A DNA stretch of 7,825 nt from Solirubrobacterales bacterium. GTDB taxonomy: Bacteria > Actinomycetota > Thermoleophilia > Solirubrobacterales > Solirubrobacteraceae. Below are positions 1-6,001 of the stretch, in pieces. Made by a program: the position numbers and the translations under genes. Within the stretch, counting starts at the first letter, position 1, and each line of letters starts with the position of its first letter. The notes under the pieces are model-generated. The model was not told the DNA's origin and did not search any database. It worked only from the letters and a program-made list of their open reading frames with translations. The stretch spans positions 1,847-9,671 of the forward strand of contig JAPLCH010000161.1 of NCBI GenBank assembly GCA_026392325.1, read 5' to 3'.

Positions 1-414
1 GAAGCACTCGAGGCAGTTGGTCTCAAAGACATCGCCGGAAAGCGATTCGGAGAACTCTCCGGAGGCCAGCGCCGTCGCACGCAGGTCGCAGCAGCACTCG
101 CAGGCGGGGCCAAGGTGCTGCTCCTTGATGAGCCGTTTGCTGGCCTTGACAATGTCTCATCCGAGCGCCTTGAAGCTCTGATTTCAGACCTCGCCAAAGC
201 GGGAACGACTCTCCTCGTTGCCACTCACGACCTTGATCAGGCCCGTTCGTGGGAGAAGGTGCTCTGCCTCAATGGTGAGCAGATTGCGTTCGGGCCACCA
301 GATGATGTGCTTGAGAAGGAGACCTTGCAAAAGACCTTCGGAGCGGACCTCCTCGAAATTGCTGGAGGTGGCCTGATGGCCCCACCCCACCATCATCACG
401 ATCACGAGCACTGA
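1..414 (+). CDS. Zinc/manganese-type ABC transporter ATP-binding protein, 3' part (5' end outside window)
   Basis: This is the ATPase subunit of a metal-ion ABC importer, which hydrolyses ATP at the inner membrane face to drive uptake through the adjoining permease. The frame is open from base 1, so the Walker A and Q-loop part is lost at the window edge. The 137 visible residues contain the ABC signature LSGGQ (residues 19-23), Walker B VLLLDEP with catalytic Glu44, the D-loop GLD ending at Asp50, and the H-loop His76 in ATHD. An internal Leu/Met start near 115 would remove the signature and is not credible. The C-terminus is a histidine/acid tail (HHHHDHEH), common in zinc transporter subunits and probably a metal buffer or sensor. 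Its stop overlaps the permease start (TGATG). Zinc is favoured over manganese because of the His tail and the Zur-like regulator two genes downstream; that choice is inference. Confidence 0.93.
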   Translation, partial: EALEAVGLKDIAGKRFGELSGGQRRRTQVAAALAGGAKVLLLDEPFAGLDNVSSERLEALISDLAKAGTTLLVATHDLDQARSWEKVLCLNGEQIAFGPPDDVLEKETLQKTFGADLLEIAGGGLMAPPHHHHDHEH

Positions 415-1217
415 TGCAGAACGCTTTTCAATGGGTAATGGACCCGTGGCAGTCCCCGCTGGTCGCCCGAGGCGGCCTCGTCGCCATCCTCGTCGGGGCA
501 TCCGCTGGCGCGATCGGCTGCTGGGTGATCCTCAGAGACCTACCCTACGCTGCAGAATCACTCTCCCATGGGATGTTCCCCGGTCTCGTCGGAGCAGCCC
601 TCCTGGGGCTTCCCATAGCCCTTGGTGGACTGATTGGCCTGATCATCGCCGCAGGATCAATCACAGCCGCACGGCGATGGGTGACTGAGGATGGTCATGC
701 GGTTGCTGTTGCGATCACCCCCTTGCTTGGCTTGGGCGCGATCCTCGCTCTCTCAGGGCCGGTCCCCCCAGGGATCGGAGACTCGCTTTTCGGAGATGTC
801 CTTGCGGCAAACGGAGCCGACCTTGTGGCTGCATTGGCTCTCGCTCCGCTTCTCCTAATCGTGCTTCATGGCAGCCATTGGCGTCTGCTCGCGGCTGGTA
901 TCAGCGGCCGCAAGACGCGCCTGATGGATGGACTCCTCCTCTGCCTTCTTGCCGTGGCTACCGCTGCTGCGGCTAGAAGCCTTGGCGCCCTCCTCACAGT
1001 GGCGATGATCATTGGGCCTGCCGCAGCAGCTCGCCGTCTGACCGTCAGGGCCGCGCCAATGCTCTGGACCGCGGCGTTGATAGCCGGCTTGAGCGCGGCC
1101 GTTGGGATTGAGGTCTCATGGCACGCTGACCTTGCGACCGGCCCCACAATCGCGATCTGCGCGATCATTCCCGCAGGAGTGCTGGCAATCGTCAAACCCT
1201 CGGGGAAACAGACATGA
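414..1217 (+). CDS. Metal ABC transporter permease, ABC-3 (ZnuB/MntB) family
   Basis: This is the membrane subunit of the metal importer, which receives the ion from an external binding lipoprotein not present in this window. The 267 residues are highly hydrophobic, with about seven to eight membrane segments (for example around 18-40, 54-82, 97-116, 136-154, 171-187, 190-206, 216-234 and 243-262). Family landmarks are the early ESLSHGMFPGLVG stretch (49-61), which corresponds to the conserved DALSHAxLPG-type motif, and the late LGALLTVAMIIGPAAAARRL stretch, which matches the ABC-3 segment ending in P-A-A-x-A-R. The start codon overlaps the ATPase stop by one base (TGATG), so translational coupling is likely. 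No strong Shine-Dalgarno sequence precedes it. The 3' end overlaps the regulator start by four bases (ATGA). Family assignment is firm; zinc as substrate is inferred from neighbours. Confidence 0.93.
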   Translation: MQNAFQWVMDPWQSPLVARGGLVAILVGASAGAIGCWVILRDLPYAAESLSHGMFPGLVGAALLGLPIALGGLIGLIIAAGSITAARRWVTEDGHAVAVAITPLLGLGAILALSGPVPPGIGDSLFGDVLAANGADLVAALALAPLLLIVLHGSHWRLLAAGISGRKTRLMDGLLLCLLAVATAAAARSLGALLTVAMIIGPAAAARRLTVRAAPMLWTAALIAGLSAAVGIEVSWHADLATGPTIAICAIIPAGVLAIVKPSGKQT

Positions 1218-1675
1218 GTCGCAAGACGGACACAGACTGGATTGAGCAGGCCACCAAGGAGCTGCATGCATCCGGACGCCGGGCCGGAGGCGCCCGGGCA
1301 GAGGTCATCTCCGAGCTATCGAGAGAGACTTGCGCTGTGTCAGCCGAGCAGCTGGAACGACGCCTGGCCGACAGCAACCGGCGGGTTGGCCGTGCCAGCA
1401 TCTATCGGGCACTTGAAGCGCTGGCTGCCGTCGGACTTGTGCACCGGGTTGAACTTGGCGAGGGAGGCTCCCGCTGGGAACGCATTGGAGCCAACGGGCA
1501 TGACCACCACCATCACCTCCTTTGCGGGTCCTGTGGCCAACTGGTCCCGTTTGAGGATGCTGGACTTGAACAGGCCCTGCTCGAACTGGCCGATCGTGCA
1601 GCGTTCACAGTCGACTCACATGAGGTCACGCTGCACGGACACTGCGCTAGCTGCTCGGAAGCAAAGGCGGCCTGA
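1214..1675 (+). CDS. zur: Fur-family metal-responsive repressor, probably Zur
   Basis: This is a DNA-binding repressor of 153 residues, the usual Fur-family size. Residues about 42-80 form the winged helix; the recognition helix is in the VGRASIYRALEALAAVGLVHR stretch (R-x-S-I-Y-R-A-L is typical). The C-terminal dimerisation/metal domain has a His-rich run (His96, His98-101) and the two CxxC pairs of the structural zinc site (Cys104/Cys107 and Cys144/Cys147). His136 and His141 are plausible further ligands. Position in a metal-importer operon and the His-rich site favour Zur over Fur or PerR; that is inference. A GGGGA run about nine bases upstream may serve as ribosome binding site, and the ATGA overlap with the permease suggests coupled translation. 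It would be expected to repress its own operon, but that promoter is outside the window, so no operator can be shown. Confidence 0.9.
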   Translation: MSRKTDTDWIEQATKELHASGRRAGGARAEVISELSRETCAVSAEQLERRLADSNRRVGRASIYRALEALAAVGLVHRVELGEGGSRWERIGANGHDHHHHLLCGSCGQLVPFEDAGLEQALLELADRAAFTVDSHEVTLHGHCASCSEAKAA

Positions 1676-1824
1676 TGCTCCGCGACACCTTGACCGTGTT
1701 CGGCGCATTTGCTGCCGGAACCGCCATCGCAGCACTGTTCGGAGCAAGCAGCCTCGGGGTGGCATTGACCTTCGGCCAGATTGCATTTGCCGGAACCCTC
1801 ACTTGGGTACTGCTCAAGCGCTGA
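1675..1824 (+). CDS. Small two-helix membrane protein (49 aa) in the zinc operon, unknown function
   Basis: This short open frame begins with an ATG that overlaps the zur stop (TGATG), the same coupling used by the ATPase/permease pair. It ends 12 bases before the SGNH gene. The 49 residues start MLRDTLTVFGAF and end LTWVLLKR. Two hydrophobic segments (about 5-23 and 28-47) are joined by a short GASSLG turn. Charges are restricted to Arg3/Asp4 and the Lys-Arg end, which looks like a designed hairpin membrane protein rather than chance translation. A GGCGG run precedes the start by a few bases. I do not recognise the family. It could be a small accessory to the ABC permease or a membrane anchor/regulator, but nothing in the sequence decides this. 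It has no cysteine or histidine, so direct metal binding is unlikely. Confidence 0.72.
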   Translation: MLRDTLTVFGAFAAGTAIAALFGASSLGVALTFGQIAFAGTLTWVLLKR

Positions 1825-1836
1825 GCCACCAGCAGG

Positions 1837-2649
1837 ATGGACACCAAACACAGAGCCGCAGTTGCGAGCCTCGCCCTCCTGCTCGGAGGACTTGCGGCTG
1901 TGGGCTGCGGACCCGTTGACAATCGCAAGCACCTGATCCTCTACGGGGATTCACTCTCAGTCGAGTCGGGTCCATACCTTGGGGCTGCCATCACGAAGCG
2001 GGGCAAGGTCTCCTTCACCAACAGGGCCGAGTCAGGAACAGCACCCTGCGACTGGAAGGGACCCATCAAGAAGGACATCAAGAATCGTATTCCAGAGGCT
2101 GCGGTGATTGAGGCATTCGGAAATAACGAGTCATCCTGTCAAGTAGGAGCCGGGGGTCTGCGCCCCACCATGGATTCCAACGCTTACTGGAAGATGTACA
2201 AGACTGACCTGCTGCGCACGGTGCGCCTCTTCCCACGCTCGACGCGGGTAATCCTTGTGTCTGCACCTGCAGCGCGCAACGACCTTGCGCATGGCAGCTC
2301 CCATAAGGCCCGGATGCTGTCGACGATGGAACAGATTGCCTCGCGCTACGGGAATGTCACCGCGTATGACGCTGGAGCGAAGATTGAGGCGCCGGTCGGT
2401 CACTTTGTCCGCTTCATGCCCTGCGCCACCCCGGGACCCTGCCCAGATCACCCGAAGGTAGGTTCTGCGATCGTCCGAGCCTTGGACGGGCTGCATTTCT
2501 GCCCCCCAATGGTGTGGGCAAAGCTCTCGCTACTCAAGCATTGCCCCGTCATTGCCTATGGAGCCTGGCGCTTCGGGCTTGCAGAGGCAGTCGCGGCAGC
2601 GCGTCAGCTTCGCGTTGTCGCCGTTCCCCCAAAGCTCAAGAAGGTCTAG
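1837..2649 (+). CDS. SGNH/GDSL-family hydrolase-like lipoprotein
   Basis: This is a secreted, probably lipid-anchored 270-residue protein with a complete SGNH hydrolase signature. The N-terminus has a positive patch (KHR), a hydrophobic core and a lipobox-like AVGC with Cys24 as predicted lipidation site. Block I is YGDSLS (nucleophile Ser39), block II Gly67 in ESGTAP, block III GNN (Gly95, Asn97), and block V DGLH (Asp217, His220), followed by FCPP. The DGLHFC arrangement resembles SGNH domains found alone or fused to acyltransferases in actinobacteria. The family removes or transfers acyl groups on esters such as sugars, lipids or cell-wall polymers; the substrate here is unknown. The gene follows the small membrane gene by 12 bases with only a weak AGCAGG ribosome site, so it appears to be the last gene of the zinc operon. 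Its stop overlaps that of the convergent CoA-transferase gene. Confidence 0.85.
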   Translation: MDTKHRAAVASLALLLGGLAAVGCGPVDNRKHLILYGDSLSVESGPYLGAAITKRGKVSFTNRAESGTAPCDWKGPIKKDIKNRIPEAAVIEAFGNNESSCQVGAGGLRPTMDSNAYWKMYKTDLLRTVRLFPRSTRVILVSAPAARNDLAHGSSHKARMLSTMEQIASRYGNVTAYDAGAKIEAPVGHFVRFMPCATPGPCPDHPKVGSAIVRALDGLHFCPPMVWAKLSLLKHCPVIAYGAWRFGLAEAVAAARQLRVVAVPPKLKKV

Positions 2650-3836
2650 CCCAAAACTCCCGAGGCGCGGAGGGATTCGATCTGGTCCCCGGAGATGCCG
2701 ATCTCGCTCAGCACCTCATCCGTATGTTGACCTAGCAAAGGCGGAGGCTCTAACGCCGTGACTACCTCCCCGTTGATGCGTGCCGGCGCGGCAATGACCT
2801 CAGTCCCATCGCTCAAGTTGATCGAAACCGGGTCTCCGGCGTCTCTTGCCGCCGCAATGCCCTCGTTCACGCTGAGGATCCTCCCGCAAGGGACGCCAAC
2901 TCCGGAGATGACTTCGATCCACTCGCCTGCGTCTTTGAGGGCCAATGCTGCGTGGAGCCGTGGAACCAGTTCGTCCCGATTCTCAACCCGGCCGGGATTC
3001 GTCACAAACCTCACATCCGCGGACAGCGAGTCGTCCCCGAGCACGGAGCACAGTCGCTGCCACTGCAAGTCATTTGAGGCCGCCAGGACAATCTGTCCCT
3101 CCCGCGTGTCGAACAACTCGTAAGGGACGATGCTTGGGTGGGCGTTCCCGTAGCGCGGGCCGTCAGCACCAGTGGCCAAAACCCCTTGGCCCACATTCAC
3201 CATTCCGGCCATTGCGCTGTCGAGCAGTGACACCTCAATCTCCACCGCCTCGTCCGTTTTCTTGCGACCGACCAATGTGGCAAGGATGGCCGTTGCGGCT
3301 TCCAAGCCCGTCAGGACATCAACAATCGCGACCCCAACCTTGCTGGGATCACCATTCGGACTTCCGGTGATCGACATCAGACCGCTCTCAGCCTGCGCGA
3401 TCAGGTCATAGCCTGGTCGAGAATCTGGCTGCCGATGGGGACCAAAGCCGCTGATGGAGCAGATCACAATCCCAGGCGATGCAGCCTCGAATGCTGCTTT
3501 CGTCAGCCCCAACTTCGCGGCTGACGAATGGAGCAGATTGTGGATCACCACATCAGCACTCGCTGCCAGGGCGAACAGAATCTCCTTCCCTTGCGAGCTT
3601 GAGAAATCAAGCGCAACAGACCGCTTCCCTCTGTTGACGGAGGTGAAGTAGGCGGACTCTCCCGTTGCTGGCTGCCAAGGCGGGCCCCAATGTCTTGTTT
3701 CATCTCCCGCGCCGGGACGCTCCACCTTGATGACATGTGCCCCAAGGTCAGCCAGCCGCTGGGTGGCAAGAGGACCAGCCAAGACCCTCGACAGGTCCAG
3801 TACCCGAATACCGGCGAGTGGCGAAGCTGAGGCCAT
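2646..3836 (-). CDS. Class III CoA-transferase (CaiB/BaiF family)
   Basis: This is a cytoplasmic enzyme of the family III CoA-transferases (formyl-CoA transferase, CaiB, succinyl-CoA:acid transferases; also the alpha-methylacyl-CoA racemase relatives). It moves CoA between carboxylic acids through an aspartyl-CoA thioester. Its 396 residues are the usual length. Visible landmarks are the N-terminal LAGIRVLDLSRVLAGP with LADLGAHVIKVERPG, the NRGKRSVALDF motif (68-78), GYDLIAQAESGLMSITG (142-158), and Asp173 in VAIVDVLTG, which aligns by position with the catalytic Asp169 of formyl-CoA transferase. The substrate cannot be named from sequence; no companion acyl-CoA ligase, dehydrogenase or decarboxylase is nearby. 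No Shine-Dalgarno sequence lies before the ATG; instead a TAGGTT box sits seven bases upstream, suggesting a leaderless transcript. It is divergent from moaA, 70 bases from the preferred moaA start. Confidence 0.93.
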   Translation of the reverse strand: MASASPLAGIRVLDLSRVLAGPLATQRLADLGAHVIKVERPGAGDETRHWGPPWQPATGESAYFTSVNRGKRSVALDFSSSQGKEILFALAASADVVIHNLLHSSAAKLGLTKAAFEAASPGIVICSISGFGPHRQPDSRPGYDLIAQAESGLMSITGSPNGDPSKVGVAIVDVLTGLEAATAILATLVGRKKTDEAVEIEVSLLDSAMAGMVNVGQGVLATGADGPRYGNAHPSIVPYELFDTREGQIVLAASNDLQWQRLCSVLGDDSLSADVRFVTNPGRVENRDELVPRLHAALALKDAGEWIEVISGVGVPCGRILSVNEGIAAARDAGDPVSINLSDGTEVIAAPARINGEVVTALEPPPLLGQHTDEVLSEIGISGDQIESLRASGVLG

Positions 3837-3843
3837 GGGTCAA

Positions 3844-3849
3844 AACCTA
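3844..3849 (-). promoter_or_regulatory. Putative -10 box for leaderless CoA-transferase transcript
   Basis: On the minus strand TAGGTT (TAnnnT) is followed by seven bases and then the CoA-transferase ATG. RNA polymerase starting six to eight bases after the box would begin at or one or two bases from the start codon. No ribosome binding site and no clear -35 hexamer is visible. The call rests on spacing and on the same arrangement in front of three other genes here. Confidence 0.5.
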
Positions 3850-3893
3850 CCGCCTCGGCGTCCAGTTCATTAGATGACAGGTCTCACAATCCC

Positions 3894-3899
3894 TATCCT
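3894..3899 (+). promoter_or_regulatory. Putative -10 box for leaderless moaA transcript
   Basis: TATCCT (TAnnnT) is followed by seven bases and then GTG at 3907, which is in frame with moaA. This box would lie inside the coding region if translation began at the ATG at 3874. It therefore argues for the shorter protein, whose N-terminus also fits the MoaA family better. No convincing -35 element is seen. Confidence 0.5.
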
Positions 3900-3906
3900 C
3901 AAGCCT

Positions 3907-4902
3907 GTGAAGCGGAATCAATTGATAGACGGTCACGGGAGGCCGATCAGTGATGTGCGGATTTCCGTCACTGACCGCTGCAACTTCCGCTGCCAATACT
4001 GCATGCCCGCAGAAGGCCTTCCTTGGCTTGACAGGGCTGACATCCTCACCTTTGAGGAGATCCAGCGGCTTGTTGGACTGCTCGCCTCCATGGGCGTCGC
4101 AAGCGCCCGACTCACTGGCGGAGAGCCCCTTGTCCGCAAGGATCTGCCACTCCTGGTCGAGATGCTCGCTTCCACCCCGGGGCTTGATGATCTAGCCCTC
4201 ACCACCAACGGTTACCTGCTCGAACGCGATGCTGAGGCCTTGGTGCGCGCCGGAGTCAACCGTTTTAACGTCTCCATCGACTCCCTGGAGCGAGACCGGT
4301 TCTACCAGCTGACCCGCCGTGATTCTCTGGCTCAGGTTCTGCGCGGACTTGAAGTGCTCGCAAGCTTCCCCGAGGCCCATCCGATCAAGGTCAATGCGGT
4401 CGCACTGAAAGGTGTGACCGAACAGGAGATACTCCCCTTCGCCAAGTTCGCGATGGAACACCCTTATGAGGTCAGGTTCATTGAATTCATGCCACTTGAC
4501 GCTGACCGTTCATGGTCAAGCGAGCAGGTGCTCAGCGGCAAGGAGATCCGCTCCATCCTCAGCGAGCACTACGAGCTTGTTGAGATACCCCGCGAGGAGT
4601 CTGCAACAGCGCGAGTGTTCACCTTCGCTGACGGTCAGGGCCGACTCGGCTTCATCGACCCTGTAAGTGAACCGTTTTGTTCTGACTGCAATCGGATCCG
4701 AATCACAGCGGAAGGTCGGCTCCGTACATGCCTCTTCTCCATTGGGGAGACTGACCTGCGCGACCCAATGCGTGCAGGCGCGAGCGACGACGACTTGGAA
4801 GAGCTGATCCGAAACGCAGTCTGGAAGAAGGAGCTCAAGCACCGCGTTGGAGATGCAGGCTTTGTGCAGCCCGCCCGCTCGATGAGCGGGATTGGCGGCT
4901 GA
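3907..4902 (+). CDS. moaA: GTP 3',8-cyclase MoaA (molybdenum cofactor biosynthesis)
   Basis: This radical-SAM enzyme converts GTP to 3',8-cyclo-GTP, the first step of molybdopterin synthesis, with MoaC acting next. Numbered from GTG 3907 (331 residues), the SAM-binding 4Fe-4S cluster ligands are Cys25, Cys29 and Cys32 in TDRCNFRCQYCMP. The GGEP motif is near 71-74. The substrate-binding cluster ligands are Cys258, Cys261 and Cys275 (FCSDCNRIRITAEGRLRTC). The C-terminus is the diagnostic Gly-Gly tail (SGIGG). The open frame extends to an ATG at 3874, giving 342 residues, but that ATG has no ribosome site. The GTG start gives MKRNQLIDGHGR, matching the usual short MoaA N-terminus before the R-I-S-V-T-D-R-C motif, and has a TATCCT box seven bases upstream. 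No other moa gene is in view, so cofactor genes are probably scattered. Confidence 0.9.
   Translation: MKRNQLIDGHGRPISDVRISVTDRCNFRCQYCMPAEGLPWLDRADILTFEEIQRLVGLLASMGVASARLTGGEPLVRKDLPLLVEMLASTPGLDDLALTTNGYLLERDAEALVRAGVNRFNVSIDSLERDRFYQLTRRDSLAQVLRGLEVLASFPEAHPIKVNAVALKGVTEQEILPFAKFAMEHPYEVRFIEFMPLDADRSWSSEQVLSGKEIRSILSEHYELVEIPREESATARVFTFADGQGRLGFIDPVSEPFCSDCNRIRITAEGRLRTCLFSIGETDLRDPMRAGASDDDLEELIRNAVWKKELKHRVGDAGFVQPARSMSGIGG
4874..4890. other. Perfect 7-bp hairpin inside the 3' end of moaA
   Basis: CCCGCTC (4874-4880) and GAGCGGG (4884-4890) are exact inverted copies around a three-base GAT loop, within the codons for the last residues of MoaA. It lies just 13 bases before the second hairpin at the gene end. 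No T-run follows on either strand. It may help stop read-through from the lipoprotein gene or stabilise the moaA 3' end; this is inference. Confidence 0.45.
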
Positions 4903-4903
4903 C

Positions 4904-4918
4904 CGGGCCTAAGGCCCG
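4904..4918. terminator. GC hairpin between convergent moaA and lipoprotein genes
   Basis: CGGGCC (4904-4909) and GGCCCG (4913-4918) form a perfect six-base-pair stem with a TAA loop, starting two bases after the moaA stop and ending nine bases before the lipoprotein stop. It is symmetric and could work in both directions. Neither side has a T-tract, so if it is a terminator it is of the T-less kind reported in actinobacteria. Confidence 0.5.
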
Positions 4919-4927
4919 AGCGAAGAG

Positions 4928-5953
4928 CTAGAGCTTGATTGCTGCCTTGAGGGCAGCGTTCATAGCGTTTATTCCAAAGGCTCCTTCGAGCCTCGCCTTG
5001 ATCAGCCCGTCCCGACCGACAGCGAAAAGCCACGGTTCCGTAAACGCTCCGTTCGGGCTGACCAGCCCGAAGTCAATCATCGGCTTTGAAGGAGCTGGTG
5101 GCTTGGTGCCATAGGCCTCCTGCTGGATGGCGATCAGGCTGCCGGAGTACTTCTGCTGAAGCTGGAGCAACAAGTCCGTCACTGGCCCGCAGACCCGCGA
5201 CTGACAGAACTGAGGACTTGAGAACAGAAGTGCGACGGGCTTCATTCCCACGACGTTGGCGAAGCTGCGCTCGTGCAGAGTCGGAGCCTTTGGGTCTCTC
5301 GTATCCACTGGCAGGCCCTTGGCGGCCTGAACGTTCGTCCAAGTCTCAATGGCTGGCGGACGCTGCCCAACATTTGGGATCTTGCTCTTGGCCACAACGG
5401 GAAGTGAGTAGGTCGTCTGAATAAGCGTTCCAGCGGCTTTGGTCATCGTGACCACCCACCACTTGCCCACAGCTGGGAGTGGAACCTGAGCTTCATAGAT
5501 TGCCTTCAGCTGGGCGGTGTCCAGAGCAGCCCCCTTGGACAGGTATGGGGCTTGGGGAACAAGTGGGTCTGCGGGAGCCGGGAATGGTCCTTGCGCTGGG
5601 GACCTTGGCGACTTGGCGATGTAGACAACTGATGGCCCATAGAGGGGGACTCCATCCTTGACAACCCCGAAAGCAACCCTGTTCATTCCGGGAAGAAGCT
5701 CTGCATTTGCCTGGGCAAAGTCACCTTGGCCGGACGCCGCCTTGGTGATGTCCACTAGTGAAGTCCCGTCTGCCTTTGGGAAGTCGGCAAGGTTTACCGT
5801 CTCAGCTTCGGTCACCGCTGTGGGCACGGGACCAGACTTCAGAAGGTTGTTTTCTCCGCTCGAACCGCACCCCGAGGCGAAGGTCAGCGCAAGACAGATC
5901 CCGAACATCGTGAGCAGGCTTTTGGGTCGGTGGCAGGTCATTAAGCGCATCAT
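4928..5953 (-). CDS. Lipoprotein with C-terminal thioredoxin-like domain
   Basis: This is a predicted exported lipoprotein of 341 residues. The signal peptide is followed by a lipobox ASGC with Cys29 as anchor. Residues about 45-190 look like a beta-rich extracellular region (FGVVKDGVPLYGPSVVYIAK; GKWWVVTM), possibly Ig/fibronectin-like. Residues about 225-341 resemble a thioredoxin fold: the strand PVALLFSS, then a redox-like CQSRVCGP with Cys250 and Cys255, and later FTEPWLFAVGRDG with a probable cis-proline at Pro307. The cysteines are spaced C-x4-C rather than the classical C-x2-C. A disulfide oxidoreductase or thiol chaperone outside the membrane is plausible, but activity is unproven. 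The start at 5953 is supported by a strong GGAGGAAG ribosome site. It is divergent from the zinc-ribbon protein gene, with only 48 bases between the starts. Confidence 0.82.
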   Translation of the reverse strand: MMRLMTCHRPKSLLTMFGICLALTFASGCGSSGENNLLKSGPVPTAVTEAETVNLADFPKADGTSLVDITKAASGQGDFAQANAELLPGMNRVAFGVVKDGVPLYGPSVVYIAKSPRSPAQGPFPAPADPLVPQAPYLSKGAALDTAQLKAIYEAQVPLPAVGKWWVVTMTKAAGTLIQTTYSLPVVAKSKIPNVGQRPPAIETWTNVQAAKGLPVDTRDPKAPTLHERSFANVVGMKPVALLFSSPQFCQSRVCGPVTDLLLQLQQKYSGSLIAIQQEAYGTKPPAPSKPMIDFGLVSPNGAFTEPWLFAVGRDGLIKARLEGAFGINAMNAALKAAIKL

Positions 5954-5957
5954 CGCA

Positions 5958-5965
5958 CTTCCTCC
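5958..5965 (-). promoter_or_regulatory. Strong Shine-Dalgarno site deciding the lipoprotein start
   Basis: On the minus strand GGAGGAAG precedes the ATG at 5951-5953, with seven bases between the GGAGG core and the start. It selects 5953 over in-frame ATGs at 5950 and 5941. It is the only strong ribosome site among the gene starts that stand alone in this window. Confidence 0.75.
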
Positions 5966-5989
5966 GCCGGATGCCCGGGGTTTCCGTCC

Positions 5990-5995
5990 TATGAT
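5990..5995 (+). promoter_or_regulatory. Putative -10 box for leaderless transcript of the zinc-ribbon protein gene
   Basis: TATGAT, one mismatch from TATAAT, is followed by exactly six bases and then the ATG at 6002. Transcription would begin at or next to the A of the start codon. There is no ribosome binding site. A -35 hexamer is not evident at 17 bases upstream. This is the best box of the four similar ones in the window. Confidence 0.6.
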
Positions 5996-6001
5996 GCCGA
6001 C

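Noticed and set aside
115..414. A separate 99-residue ATPase-like protein starting inside the first gene
   Set aside because: The frame is open to base 1 and the upstream codons encode the ABC signature LSGGQ, so this is an internal position in a truncated gene.
388..414. His-rich tail as an artificial purification tag
   Set aside because: The tail is interrupted by Asp and Glu, is followed at once by the overlapping permease gene, and such tails occur naturally in zinc transporter subunits.
1242..1919. A 225-codon open frame on the plus strand across zur, the small gene and the SGNH start
   Set aside because: It is a shadow frame with Arg/Pro/Ser-rich chance composition that ignores the gene boundaries and overlaps three frames with clear family motifs.
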